A stretch of DNA of 64,000 nucleotides from JAFMJV01 sp963814315 (GTDB lineage Bacteria; Chloroflexota; Limnocylindria; Limnocylindrales; CSP1-4). Position 1 is the stretch's first letter. Each line of letters starts with the position of its first letter. Both the position numbers and the translations under genes were made by a program. Of this stretch, positions 33,600-42,005 are shown in pieces. A model generated the notes under the pieces. That model saw only the letters and a program-made list of their open reading frames with translations. It was not told the origin of the DNA and did not search any database. Where the stretch lies: positions 186,001 through 250,000 of the forward strand of contig CAWFCG010000002.1 in the NCBI GenBank assembly GCA_963814315.1. Reading direction: 5' to 3'.

Positions 33600-34175
33600 C
33601 TACGGCTCAGGCAGACAGCGATCCTGCTCCACGCCTTGGGGTCCGGCCTGGCTGACGCGGTAGTACACGTAGCGCAGCTTGGTCGACCCCTGTACCTTCC
33701 TGGTGGAGCCCGGCTTGTACCAGCGCAGCTCGACGAGGGCGCGGAACTGGTAGTCCTCCTCGAACGGGACCAGCCATGAGCGTTTGCTGAACTTGGCCGC
33801 CTTGTCGTCGAAGGCCGTCTTCTTGACGAGTCCGGTGGCTTTCGCGGTGACCCAGCCGCCTGTCCCGCCCTCGTTGACCGAGCGCTGGAAGCGCACGCGG
33901 ACACCGACCGTCTGTCGATCTCGCGCCCCGCTGCGGTTGCGGGCAAAGACCCGAGGTCCCGCGGCCTCCATCAGGTCGATGTCATTACCCTGGTCGCCGG
34001 GACCGCCGGCATCGTAGGTGCAGACGACGCCGGGCGTCGTGCTGCCGTCCTGCAGGACATATGGTCCGATCTTGCCCGTGATGCTGAGCGGTACGGCCGC
34101 CAGTATCGATTGCGAGCCCAGCGCCACCGCGAGCAAGGCGACGGCCGGGGCAAAGAGATGTCGATACCTCGACAT
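33600..34175 (-). CDS. Exported protein of unknown function (first of two similar)
   Basis: This 191-aa protein has a signal peptide (LFAPAVALLAVALGSQSILA). The mature part is basic and beta-rich with one lone Cys near residue 50 and another near the end (RCLPEP). I recognise no family. The strands GRYVRF-like VGVRVRFQRSV, FRALVELRWYKP and KLRYVYYRV suggest a small beta-barrel or sandwich. ATG 34175 has a good GGAGG ribosome site. It lies 90 bp downstream of a similarly sized exported protein with the same layout. Confidence 0.6.
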   Translation of the reverse strand: MSRYRHLFAPAVALLAVALGSQSILAAVPLSITGKIGPYVLQDGSTTPGVVCTYDAGGPGDQGNDIDLMEAAGPRVFARNRSGARDRQTVGVRVRFQRSVNEGGTGGWVTAKATGLVKKTAFDDKAAKFSKRSWLVPFEEDYQFRALVELRWYKPGSTRKVQGSTKLRYVYYRVSQAGPQGVEQDRCLPEP

Positions 34176-34265
34176 GTGATACCTCCAGGGTGGGGAGTGG
34201 TCGGGCCGTTGGGAGTCGTCCGCAACGGCCCGACCCGGGCGACCCGGCGGGATTACCAGGCTGGA

Positions 34266-34880
34266 CTACTTGTATTGCCACTCCACCAGGAGCAGGCACC
34301 CTTGCGAATCGGTCGCCTTGCGCGCCTTCGATCCGGCCGCGAACGGGGGTTCGAACAGCAGCGTGTTGTCACCACCACTGCCGCAGCGGAGCGTGCCTGT
34401 GCGCTTGGCCTTGATGGCGATACGGTCGCCCTTGGTGACATGGAAGTTGGTGGCGAAGGACTCGATCTTGTAGACGAAGTCGTCGTCGTCGCCGCAGCCC
34501 TGCGGGTCGCCGTTGTACTTGATGGTCGGGCCGTCGCGCACGACGCGGTACTTGTTCGATCCGGACACCTTCCTGGCCACCTGGACCTTGAACTTGCCAG
34601 CATCGCAGGACATCAATCGGACTCGGCCGATCGTTCCGCTCTTGGGCGCTTTCTCACCGGCGCCAGGTCGGCCCAGCGCCTCATTGAGGACCCAGGTGCA
34701 GTTCGCATGCGGCCCCGAGTCATTGGGCTCGTCACACCAAAGCGCGGGTTGCGGCTGCGTGTCCGTGGTGAGTTTGGCGCCGAACCGGAGCGGCGCCGCG
34801 ATCGCAGTAGCTGCGAGTGACAATGCCAGGATGACCGCGAAGGTCGATCCGAGCCATGTGATACGAATCCTCGAACGCAT
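34266..34880 (-). CDS. Exported protein of unknown function (second of two similar)
   Basis: At 204 aa it has a signal peptide (FAVILALSLAATAIAAP). The mature domain is rich in Lys and Gly with six Cys and ends in LLLVEWQYK. FKVQVARKVSGSNKYRVVRDGP resembles the strand order of the downstream exported protein, so the two may be distant paralogues. Upstream, an ACTTTC-GT-GAAAGT palindrome (34970-34983) could be its operator. The function is unknown. Confidence 0.6.
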   Translation of the reverse strand: MRSRIRITWLGSTFAVILALSLAATAIAAPLRFGAKLTTDTQPQPALWCDEPNDSGPHANCTWVLNEALGRPGAGEKAPKSGTIGRVRLMSCDAGKFKVQVARKVSGSNKYRVVRDGPTIKYNGDPQGCGDDDDFVYKIESFATNFHVTKGDRIAIKAKRTGTLRCGSGGDNTLLFEPPFAAGSKARKATDSQGCLLLVEWQYK

Positions 34881-34969
34881 CCATCACACCTCTCGCCCCC
34901 AGGGGCCGGGCAGAGATAGCCGACCATCGGCACTCATCATGCACATCCGACGGCCCTTGACAAGTCCCG

Positions 34970-34983
34970 ACTTTCGTGAAAGT
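34970..34983. promoter_or_regulatory. 6-2-6 palindrome upstream of the exported-protein pair
   Basis: ACTTTCGTGAAAGT is a perfect inverted repeat of two 6-bp arms around GT. It lies about 90 bp upstream of ATG 34880 (minus strand). On the minus strand a TTGTCA and an ATGATG spaced 17 bp apart follow it as possible -35/-10 boxes. It is a candidate operator. Confidence 0.4.
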
Positions 34984-35051
34984 GCTGACGTGTCTTGATC
35001 GGTCGCTCCTCCTGCAAGGTCATGCGGCCTGTGCTTCGGTAGCGTCCAGTG

Positions 35052-36023
35052 CTAGCGCTCGCGGGCGAAGGCGATGAGGTCGCTGATGTGGCCGTGTGCC
35101 AGGCAGGTCGTCGTGTCAGCGGCACCGTAGTAGACGCTGATGCGGTCGCCATCGGTCAGCGCGGCGCAGGGAAAGAAGACGTTCTGCACATCGCCGACTT
35201 GCTCATACGGTGCGTGCGGTGCGAGCACGTAGTCGCGCGAGCGGGCGATGACCTTCCATGGCTCATCGAGGTCGAGAAGTGCCACCCCCATCGAGTAGAC
35301 GAAGCCATTACAGGAGGTCAGCACCCCGTGATAGAGCAGTAGCCAGCCTTCGTCGGTCTCGATGGGCGTGGGGCCAGCCCCGACCTTGGTGGACTGCCAG
35401 GTCCAGGGCAGCGGGGCCATAACGTGGCGATGCCGGCCCCAGTGGATCATGTCCGGGCTCTCGGAGTAGTAGATGTCCCCGAACGGAGTGTGGCCGTTGT
35501 CGCTGGGCCGGCTGTACATCGCGTACGCGCCGTTGATGCGGCGCGGGAAGATGACGCCGTTGCGATTGAACGGCAGGAACGCGTTGTCGAGTTGGGTGAA
35601 TCCGCGGAAGTCCTTCGTCCAGCCGATGCCGATGGTCGGGCCGTGCCCGTTGTAGCTGTTGCACCAGCTGACGTAGTAGCGGTCTTCCAGCCAGGTGACG
35701 CGGGGGTCGTAGGCGTGGACGAAGGTCTCCTGGATGTGCGCGGCCCTCGCGTCCACCGGCCGGAAGGCGATCGGCACTGCGTCGATGTCCCAGGCCAGGC
35801 CGTCGGCGCTGCGACCGGCGTGGATGTTCATCGTGCGGGTCATATCGTCGACACGAAAGACGCCGGCGAAGCCACCGTCGAACGGCACCACCGCGGAGTT
35901 GAAGATGCTGTTGGAGCGCGGCAGCAGGTCACGCGGGATGATGGGATTTCCGCTGTTGCGCCACATCGGTCCGCCGCTGCCGGCAGGCCGCTCTTGCCAG
36001 GGGATCGGGGCCTGGGTGGTCAT
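35052..36023 (-). CDS. GH130 family beta-mannoside phosphorylase-like enzyme
   Basis: This 323-aa five-bladed propeller belongs to GH130 (mannosyl-glucose or beta-1,2/1,4-manno-oligosaccharide phosphorylases). Recognisable blocks are NPIIPRDLLPRSNSIFNSAVVPFDGGFAGVFRVDD (N-terminal NPI-P and FNSA elements), HAYDPRVTWLEDRYYVSWC, GAGPTPIETDEGWLLLYHGV and SVYYGAADTTTCLA. The acidic catalytic residue of the family falls in the RVDD/DPRVT region. It probably phosphorolyses a beta-mannoside in the cytosol, saving one ATP per cleavage. Divergent from lacI-type regulator, with two shared operators. Confidence 0.86.
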   Translation of the reverse strand: MTTQAPIPWQERPAGSGGPMWRNSGNPIIPRDLLPRSNSIFNSAVVPFDGGFAGVFRVDDMTRTMNIHAGRSADGLAWDIDAVPIAFRPVDARAAHIQETFVHAYDPRVTWLEDRYYVSWCNSYNGHGPTIGIGWTKDFRGFTQLDNAFLPFNRNGVIFPRRINGAYAMYSRPSDNGHTPFGDIYYSESPDMIHWGRHRHVMAPLPWTWQSTKVGAGPTPIETDEGWLLLYHGVLTSCNGFVYSMGVALLDLDEPWKVIARSRDYVLAPHAPYEQVGDVQNVFFPCAALTDGDRISVYYGAADTTTCLAHGHISDLIAFARER

Positions 36024-36075
36024 CTCTTGGATCCTCCACGTCTCTTCGCTGGCCCACCGAGCTGACAACCGTGCT

Positions 36076-36089
36076 TGGGAGCGCTCCCA
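36076..36089. promoter_or_regulatory. LacI-type operator O1
   Basis: TGGGAGCGCTCCCA is a perfect 14-bp palindrome with the central CG expected for LacI-family operators. It lies 53 bp upstream of the GH130 start and 130 bp before the lacI GTG. Identical core to O2. Confidence 0.82.
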
Positions 36090-36151
36090 TCCATTATCCC
36101 ATGTGTGCGAACCCACGTGACCAGCTTGTGCGCGCTCGCCAGATGGTGCAT

Positions 36152-36169
36152 AGTGGGAGCGCTCCCACT
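36152..36169. promoter_or_regulatory. LacI-type operator O2
   Basis: AGTGGGAGCGCTCCCACT is an 18-bp perfect palindrome containing the same TGGGAGCGCTCCCA core as O1. The centres are 78 bp apart (about seven helical turns), which suits looping by a LacI-family protein. It lies 50 bp before the regulator's GTG start. Confidence 0.85.
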
Positions 36170-36218
36170 GGGACGGCGCAGGGAGGCGCCGGGGACAAGA
36201 GAGGAGGGCCACCCCGGA

Positions 36219-37259
36219 GTGGTCGGCAAGCTGGACGACGTGGCCGCGGTCAGTGGCGTATCGCGCTCCACCGTTTCACGCGTGCTCAACGGCGGCTCGG
36301 TCTCCGAGGACACACGCCAGAGAGTCCAGGCGGCGATGGAACAGACCGGTTATCGACCCAATCTCGCCGCGCGTACTCTGGCCTCGGGTCGTTCCGGGGT
36401 GGTGGGCGTGGTCATCCATGTCTCGCCGCAGGTCCTCTTCCAGGACATCTTCTTTTCGGGACTCTTCCACGGGATCAGCGAGGGCCTCGCTGATCGTGGT
36501 GCGGGGATGATGTTGTGGCTGGCCAACCTGCCCAAGGAGCAGACGCTCGAGCGCATCCTGGGGATGCGGCTCTTCGACGGCCTGCTGGTCACCGCTGACA
36601 CGCTCGACGATCCGCTTGTCGACGGGCTCGTCGCTTCCGATCTGACGACGGTGCTCATCGGCCACCGCCACAAGGACCGCTCGGCCAGCTACGTCGACAT
36701 CCACAACGAGCGGGCGGCGGAGCAGGTCGTCGACCACCTCATCTCCCTCGGCCGCGTCCGAATCGGCCACATCGCAGGCCGAACGGGGGGCACCTCGGCG
36801 GAGGAACGGTTGACCGGATATCGCCGCGCCATGCAGCGCGCGGGACTGAGCTCGGAGGGCCTGGTCTATCGCGGTGACTACCTGGCCCGCTCGGGTGTGG
36901 ACGGTGCCGGCTTCCTCGTGGCGGCCGGCGTGGATGCCATCTTCGCGGCCAGCGACACCATGGCCATCGGTGCGCTCAACGAACTCGCCCGTCGCGGTGT
37001 CAGCGTGCCGGGCGACATCGCCGTGGCCGGCTTCGATGACCAAGCCGAAGCGGCACTGGCCGACCCGCCGCTGACCACGATGCGCCAGGACACGCGATCG
37101 CTCGGTCTCGAGGCTGCCCACACGCTGTTTCGCCTGCTCGGCGACCCGGACGCGCTGCCACAGCGCGTGATTCTGCCGACCGAGCTGGTCATCCGCCGTT
37201 CCACGGTCGGCCCACTCGACCGAACGCTCCTACGGACCAACGACCCGCACCGGAGATAG
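36219..37259 (+). CDS. LacI-family transcriptional regulator
   Basis: This 346-aa regulator has the LacI DNA-binding head (KLDDVAAVSGVSRSTVSRVLNG, then VSEDTRQRVQAAMEQTGYRPN). A hinge (AARTLASGRSGVVGVV) and a type I periplasmic-fold effector domain follow (ERLTGYRRAMQRAGL, AIFAASDTMAIGALNELA, VAGFDDQAEAALADPPLTTMRQD). GTG 36219, 12 bp after a GAGGAGG site, is preferred. It faces GH130 across two palindromic operators and is immediately upstream of the Opp-type importer, so it should repress both until an oligosaccharide is present. Confidence 0.93.
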   Translation: MVGKLDDVAAVSGVSRSTVSRVLNGGSVSEDTRQRVQAAMEQTGYRPNLAARTLASGRSGVVGVVIHVSPQVLFQDIFFSGLFHGISEGLADRGAGMMLWLANLPKEQTLERILGMRLFDGLLVTADTLDDPLVDGLVASDLTTVLIGHRHKDRSASYVDIHNERAAEQVVDHLISLGRVRIGHIAGRTGGTSAEERLTGYRRAMQRAGLSSEGLVYRGDYLARSGVDGAGFLVAAGVDAIFAASDTMAIGALNELARRGVSVPGDIAVAGFDDQAEAALADPPLTTMRQDTRSLGLEAAHTLFRLLGDPDALPQRVILPTELVIRRSTVGPLDRTLLRTNDPHRR

Positions 37260-37334
37260 AAGGAGGACTGCCCGCGGACAATTCGCCAGCACACCCAGGA
37301 TCCGTCCAAGCGATCAAGGAGGAGTGATCAGCAC

Positions 37335-39041
37335 ATGAAGAACCACAGTAGGTTCGTCGGGCTCGTGGTGGGCCTGGCCCTCGCCGGCACCATGGTGGCT
37401 CCGGCAGCTGCCCAGGTCGAGGAATACCCTCGCAACGAGACGCTGTACACGAGTGGCACCCAGTGGGGCGCACCCGGCGACTGGAATCCGATCACCGATT
37501 GGAACTACGCGATGGGCACGCTCGGTCTGGTCTACGAGCCGCTCTTCGACTATGACCCGCTGACCAACGAGTACATCCCGTGGCTGGCCGAGAGCGGGGA
37601 GTGGACCTCGGACACCGAGTACACCATCAAGCTCCGTCCGGGCATCACCTGGGCCGACGGCGAGCCCCTCACCAGCGCGGACGTCGTCTACACCATCGAG
37701 CTGGGGAAGATGCCGTCAGTGCCGTACAGCGGCATCTGGAACTTCCTTGACAAGGTGGAGGCGGTCGACGACCTCACCGCGGTCGTGACCTTCACGTCTC
37801 CGCAACACCAGCAGTGGGGCAACTTCATCTACAACCGGGCCATCCTGCCCGAGCACCTCTGGTCCCAGAAGACCGAGGAAGAGATCATGGGCGCCAATGG
37901 GCCTGACCCGGCTCCCATCGGCACCGGACCCTACCAGTACCTGACGCACGACCAGGGCCGTATGGTCTGGCAGAAGCGAGACGGCTGGTGGGGTGTCGAG
38001 GCGCTGGGTCTCGACCCCAAGCCCACCTACATCGTGGACATCGTCAACGGCAGCAACAACGTGGCCCTTGGCCTCGTGCTGCAGGGTGGCCTCGATCTCT
38101 CCAACAACTTCCTGCCCGGGGTGGCCACACTCGTTGACGGCGGATACGGCCTGTCGACCTACTACTCGGGGCCGCCATACATGCTCTCCGCCAACACCGC
38201 GTGGATGGCCATGGACACCACCGAGCAGCCGCTCGATGACCCGGCCTTCCGCAAGGCCTTGGCCTCGGCCGTCGACGTGCCTACGATCGTGAACGTCGTC
38301 TACGGCAACATCGTCAAGGCCGCCAGCCCCACCGGCTTGCTGCCAACGTGGGAGCAGTTCGTCGACCAGTCGGTGGTGGATGAGCTGGGCTTCAGCTATG
38401 ACCCGGAGGCCGCCAAGCAGATGCTCGCGGATGCCGGCTATGTAGACGTCGACGGCGACGGGTTCGTCGAGAACAAGGATGGCTCGCCCATCGATCTCGA
38501 GATCATCGTGCCCAACGGCTGGACCGACTGGATGGAGTCCATCAAGGTGATCGCCGATAGTGGCGCCGCCGTAGGCATCAAGATCCACACGGCCTTCCCG
38601 GACTTCGGTGCCCGCACCGACGCTCTCCATTCCGGGGACTTCGACCTGGCCATCGTCAACGACAAGCAGCTGAGCAATACGCCCTGGGACTACTACAACT
38701 ACATGTTCCGGTTGCCCATCCTGGATAGCCAGAACACCGACAACTTCGCTCGCTACGACAATCCCGAGGCGTACGACCTCGTGCAGCAGCTGGACCTGAC
38801 CCCGGTCGACGACATCGAGGGCATGAAGGCCATCACCTCGCAGCTCCAGCAGATCAGCTTGACCGACCTGCCCATCATCCCGCTCTGGTACAACGGCGCA
38901 TGGTCACAGGCCAGCAACGCGGTCTGGACCAACTGGCCGTCGGATGACGGCAACCAATTCATCCCAGTCACCTGGGGTGGCTACTGGCAGATGGGCGGCA
39001 TCCGTTGGCTCGATGCCTTGGAGCTCGTTCCCACCGAATAG
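37335..39041 (+). CDS. Extracellular solute-binding protein, family 5 (Opp/oligosaccharide type)
   Basis: This 568-aa exported receptor has a signal peptide (LVVGLALAGTMVAPAAAQ). The SBP family 5 domain shows YEPLFDYDPLTNEYIPWLAESGEW, KLRPGITWADGEPLTSADVVYTIEL and NGAWSQ-type C-terminus. Such Opp/Dpp-like receptors bind peptides or, in thermophiles and related phyla, cello-/manno-oligosaccharides. Linkage to GH130, GH1 and LacI argues for an oligosaccharide. It is the first gene after lacI; a GC-rich hairpin separates it from its permease genes. Confidence 0.92.
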   Translation: MKNHSRFVGLVVGLALAGTMVAPAAAQVEEYPRNETLYTSGTQWGAPGDWNPITDWNYAMGTLGLVYEPLFDYDPLTNEYIPWLAESGEWTSDTEYTIKLRPGITWADGEPLTSADVVYTIELGKMPSVPYSGIWNFLDKVEAVDDLTAVVTFTSPQHQQWGNFIYNRAILPEHLWSQKTEEEIMGANGPDPAPIGTGPYQYLTHDQGRMVWQKRDGWWGVEALGLDPKPTYIVDIVNGSNNVALGLVLQGGLDLSNNFLPGVATLVDGGYGLSTYYSGPPYMLSANTAWMAMDTTEQPLDDPAFRKALASAVDVPTIVNVVYGNIVKAASPTGLLPTWEQFVDQSVVDELGFSYDPEAAKQMLADAGYVDVDGDGFVENKDGSPIDLEIIVPNGWTDWMESIKVIADSGAAVGIKIHTAFPDFGARTDALHSGDFDLAIVNDKQLSNTPWDYYNYMFRLPILDSQNTDNFARYDNPEAYDLVQQLDLTPVDDIEGMKAITSQLQQISLTDLPIIPLWYNGAWSQASNAVWTNWPSDDGNQFIPVTWGGYWQMGGIRWLDALELVPTE

Positions 39042-39062
39042 TCTCTGACCGTAACGATGCAC

Positions 39063-39094
39063 GCCCCTCGCCCGGCCTGAGCCGGGGGAGGGGC
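39063..39094 (+). terminator. Hairpin between receptor and permease genes
   Basis: GCCCCTCGCCCGGC, a CTGA loop and GCCGGGGGAGGGGC form a strong stem (two mismatches) 21 bp after the receptor stop codon. A T-run is absent. It may act as partial terminator or mRNA 3'-end stabiliser, so the receptor is made in excess over the permease. Confidence 0.75.
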
Positions 39095-39126
39095 GCATCC
39101 TTCGAACTCGACCATCCGGAGAGCCC

Positions 39127-40113
39127 TTGCGCCGCTACTTCGCCCGAAAGCTGCTGTTCTATGCGGTGACCTTCATGGTCGCGGTGACCATCGACTGGAT
39201 GATCCCTCGGTTCGCCCCCGGCGACCCGGTGACCAGCATGGTCTCGCGCATGTCCGCCCAACCGGAGGCCGCGGCGGCGATGATGGAGTACTTCAACCGC
39301 GCCTTTGGCCTGGATCTCCCGATCTGGCAGCAGTACCTCAATTTCTGGGGCTCCCTGCTATCGGGGGACCTCGGAGTCAGCATCTGGCTCTTCCCGCAAC
39401 CGGTCACCCAGGTGATCATGGGCGCGTTGCCATACACGCTGGCGCTGCTGATCCCGGCGATCACCCTGGCCTTCTGGGCCGGCAATAAGTTCGGTGCCTT
39501 CGCAGCCCGTCGCAAGTGGCTGGACGGCGCAGTCCTGCCCGTCGGCTACATCCTGACGGCCACCCCCTACATGTGGCTCGCCATCTTGCTGGCCTGGTTG
39601 CTGGCCACGGAGTTTCGCATCTTTCCGATCTCCGGCGGCTACGGCTACAACCTTGCTCCGGCACTCACGCTGCGCTTCGCCAGCGACCTCGCGTGGCACT
39701 GGTTCCTGCCCTTCCTGTCTCTGTTCCTGGTGGGTTTCGGGGGCTGGGCCATCGGCATGCGCAACCTCATCATCTACGAGCTGGATGCCGACTACAGCCG
39801 CTATCTCCAGTCCCTCGGTGCGCCCGGAAGACTGGTCCGCAAGTACGCCTATCGCAATGCCCTGCTGCCCCAGCTCACGGGACTCGCGCTCTCGCTCGGT
39901 GTCATCGTCGCCGGCGCGCTGGTGACCGAGGTGGTCTTCTCCTACCCGGGCCTCGGCTGGTACTCATACCAGGCCATCATCAACCAGGATTACTTCCTGC
40001 TCCAGGGCATCTTCCTGTTCGTGATCGTCGGCGTCCTGGTGGCCAATTTCATCATCGACATCGTCTACGTGACGGTCGACCCACGGGTTCGCCTGGGCAT
40101 GGAGGCTAGCTAG
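39127..40113 (+). CDS. ABC-transporter permease, DppB type
   Basis: This 328-aa permease has the DppB layout: an N-terminal membrane helix (KLLFYAVTFMVAVTIDWMIPRFAPGDPV), then a periplasmic domain and five further helices. The EAA loop is GAPGRLVRKYAYRNALLPQLTGLALSLG, shown as RKYAYRNALLPQ. TTG 39127 is the start. Its stop touches the next ATG (TAGATG), so it forms an operon with the DppC-type partner. It channels the oligosaccharide delivered by the preceding receptor. Confidence 0.91.
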   Translation: MRRYFARKLLFYAVTFMVAVTIDWMIPRFAPGDPVTSMVSRMSAQPEAAAAMMEYFNRAFGLDLPIWQQYLNFWGSLLSGDLGVSIWLFPQPVTQVIMGALPYTLALLIPAITLAFWAGNKFGAFAARRKWLDGAVLPVGYILTATPYMWLAILLAWLLATEFRIFPISGGYGYNLAPALTLRFASDLAWHWFLPFLSLFLVGFGGWAIGMRNLIIYELDADYSRYLQSLGAPGRLVRKYAYRNALLPQLTGLALSLGVIVAGALVTEVVFSYPGLGWYSYQAIINQDYFLLQGIFLFVIVGVLVANFIIDIVYVTVDPRVRLGMEAS

Positions 40114-41052
40114 ATGAGTGGACCGGCGACGCTTGAGCCACTCGACAGGAGCCGCCCCGATGCCGGGGCTGGCGCAGGCCCTGATGGCACCTCGCGCCGC
40201 AAGATCGGGCGGACCCGAGAGTTCCTCTACTTCGCCGTCAGGGACAAGAAGATCTTCATCAGCCTCGCCATCCTCGTGACCCTGCTGATCGTCGCTCTGG
40301 TCGGACCCAGCCTCCGTGACTACGGACCCACCGACTACGTCGGTCCGCCGGCCCAGACACCGTCATCGGAGTATCCCTTCGGCACGACCACATTCGGACA
40401 GGACGTCTTCGTGCAGTTCGTCCATGGCCTGGGTGCGACCTTTTTCGTGGGCTTCGTCGGTGGCGGTCTGGCCGCGGTCATCGGTATGAGCGTCGGGTTC
40501 GTGGCCGGCTATCGCGGCGGTCTCGTCGACGAGGTGCTCAACATGCTCACCAATGTCGTGCTGGTCATCCCGACGCTCATGGTGCTCATCGTCGTGGTGG
40601 CCTATGTCGAGGCGCGCGGTCTCCTGATCGAGGCGGTCTTCATCGGTCTCACGTCGTGGCCGTGGGCGGCTCGGGCCATCCGCGCCCAGACGATGTCGCT
40701 ACGCACTCGTGATTTCGTAGACCTGGCACGGCTCTCGGGCATGTCCACGCGCAAGATCATCGTGGGCGAGATCGCGCCCAACATGAGCTCCTACCTGATG
40801 CTTACCTACATCCTGCTGTTCGGCGGTGCCGTCCTCATCGCGGCTACGCTCGACTTCATCGGTCTGGGTCCGACCGAGGGCATGTCCCTGGGGCTGATGA
40901 TGAACAACGCGGTGCTCTGGTCGGCACTGCAGTTGGGCATGTGGTGGTGGTTCATCCCACCCGGGATCGGCATCGTGCTTATCGTCGGTTCGCTGTACAT
41001 CATGAACGTGGGCCTCGACCAGGTCTTCAACCCGCGGCTGCGGAGACTGTAG
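40114..41052 (+). CDS. ABC-transporter permease, DppC type
   Basis: This 312-aa permease has a Pro/Ala-rich cytosolic N-terminus (40 residues), then LAILVTLLIVALVGP, a periplasmic loop with YPFGTTTFGQDVFVQFVHG (typical DppC), and five further helices. The cytosolic EAA-type loop is ARLSGMSTRKIIVGEIAPNMSSYL. It pairs with the upstream DppB-type permease and the two ATPases downstream. Starts at ATG 40114, directly at the stop codon of the previous gene. Confidence 0.91.
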   Translation: MSGPATLEPLDRSRPDAGAGAGPDGTSRRKIGRTREFLYFAVRDKKIFISLAILVTLLIVALVGPSLRDYGPTDYVGPPAQTPSSEYPFGTTTFGQDVFVQFVHGLGATFFVGFVGGGLAAVIGMSVGFVAGYRGGLVDEVLNMLTNVVLVIPTLMVLIVVVAYVEARGLLIEAVFIGLTSWPWAARAIRAQTMSLRTRDFVDLARLSGMSTRKIIVGEIAPNMSSYLMLTYILLFGGAVLIAATLDFIGLGPTEGMSLGLMMNNAVLWSALQLGMWWWFIPPGIGIVLIVGSLYIMNVGLDQVFNPRLRRL

Positions 41053-41054
41053 CG

Positions 41055-42005
41055 ATGACGCTCAAGGTCGATGACCTCAAGGTCTACTACAACACGCTCG
41101 CGGGCGATATCCGTGCTCTCGACGGAGTGAGCTTCGAGATCGCCGACGGTGAGATCATGGGCCTCGCCGGCGAGTCAGGTTGCGGCAAGACGACGCTCGG
41201 CAACAGCCTCATCCGTCTCGACGGCCGAATGCGCCACGTGGGTGGCACCGTGACGCTTGACGGTCAGGAGCTGCCCATCGCCGACAGCCGTGCCATGGAC
41301 CGTTTCCGTTTCCACAGCATCTCGGTCGTGCCGCAATACGCCATGAGCGCGCTGAACCCCACGCGCAAGATCGGTCGCATGTCGCGCGAGCTCATCGAAT
41401 CACGCGGTGTCAGGTTTGACGGCGTGGCCGAGGAGTACGAACGACGTCTGCGGCTGGTAGGCCTCCGGGAAGGCGTGCTCGACCTCTATCCGATGGAGCT
41501 GTCGGGGGGCATGAAGCAGCGCGTCGTGATGGTGCTCTCCACGCTCCTCGACCCGTCGCTGCTGATCGCTGACGAGATCACATCGGCGCTGGACGTCTCG
41601 ACCCAGAAGGCCGTGGCCGAGGCGCTCGTCGGGCTACGCGAGAACCGCTTCGTGAAGTCGATGATCGTCATCACTCACGACCTCTCCATCCTCCATGAGG
41701 TGGCCGAGACGATCCTGATCATGTATGCGGGTCACCTCGCCGAGAAGGCCCCTACCGAGGTCGTCATCGACGGTCCCCGGCACCCCTACACGAAGATGCT
41801 CATCTCCTCATTGCCGGAGGTCGGCGTGCGCTTCGAGGAGAAGCGCCTCGAGGGCATCCCCGGCAGGCCGCCGTCCCTGCTCGATCCGCCAACGGGTTGT
41901 CGCTTCCGGGACCGCTGCCCGCTCGCTGATGAGCAGTGCCTGGAACGGCCTCCTTTCGTCCACATCGAGGAGGACCACCAGGTGGCCTGCTGGAAGGTCA
42001 GCTGA
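41055..42005 (+). CDS. ABC-transporter ATPase, OppD/DppD type
   Basis: This 316-aa ATPase has Walker A GLAGESGCGKTTLGNSL, signature PMELSGGMKQRVVM, Walker B LLIADEITSALDVSTQKAV and switch His VITHDLSILHEVAETILIMYAG. It ends in an oligopeptide-type C-terminal domain with the CRFRDRCPLADEQC cluster of cysteines. The ATG overlaps nothing upstream (2 bp gap), and its TGA shares one base with the next ATG. It powers the Opp-type importer together with the next gene product. Confidence 0.93.
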   Translation: MTLKVDDLKVYYNTLAGDIRALDGVSFEIADGEIMGLAGESGCGKTTLGNSLIRLDGRMRHVGGTVTLDGQELPIADSRAMDRFRFHSISVVPQYAMSALNPTRKIGRMSRELIESRGVRFDGVAEEYERRLRLVGLREGVLDLYPMELSGGMKQRVVMVLSTLLDPSLLIADEITSALDVSTQKAVAEALVGLRENRFVKSMIVITHDLSILHEVAETILIMYAGHLAEKAPTEVVIDGPRHPYTKMLISSLPEVGVRFEEKRLEGIPGRPPSLLDPPTGCRFRDRCPLADEQCLERPPFVHIEEDHQVACWKVS

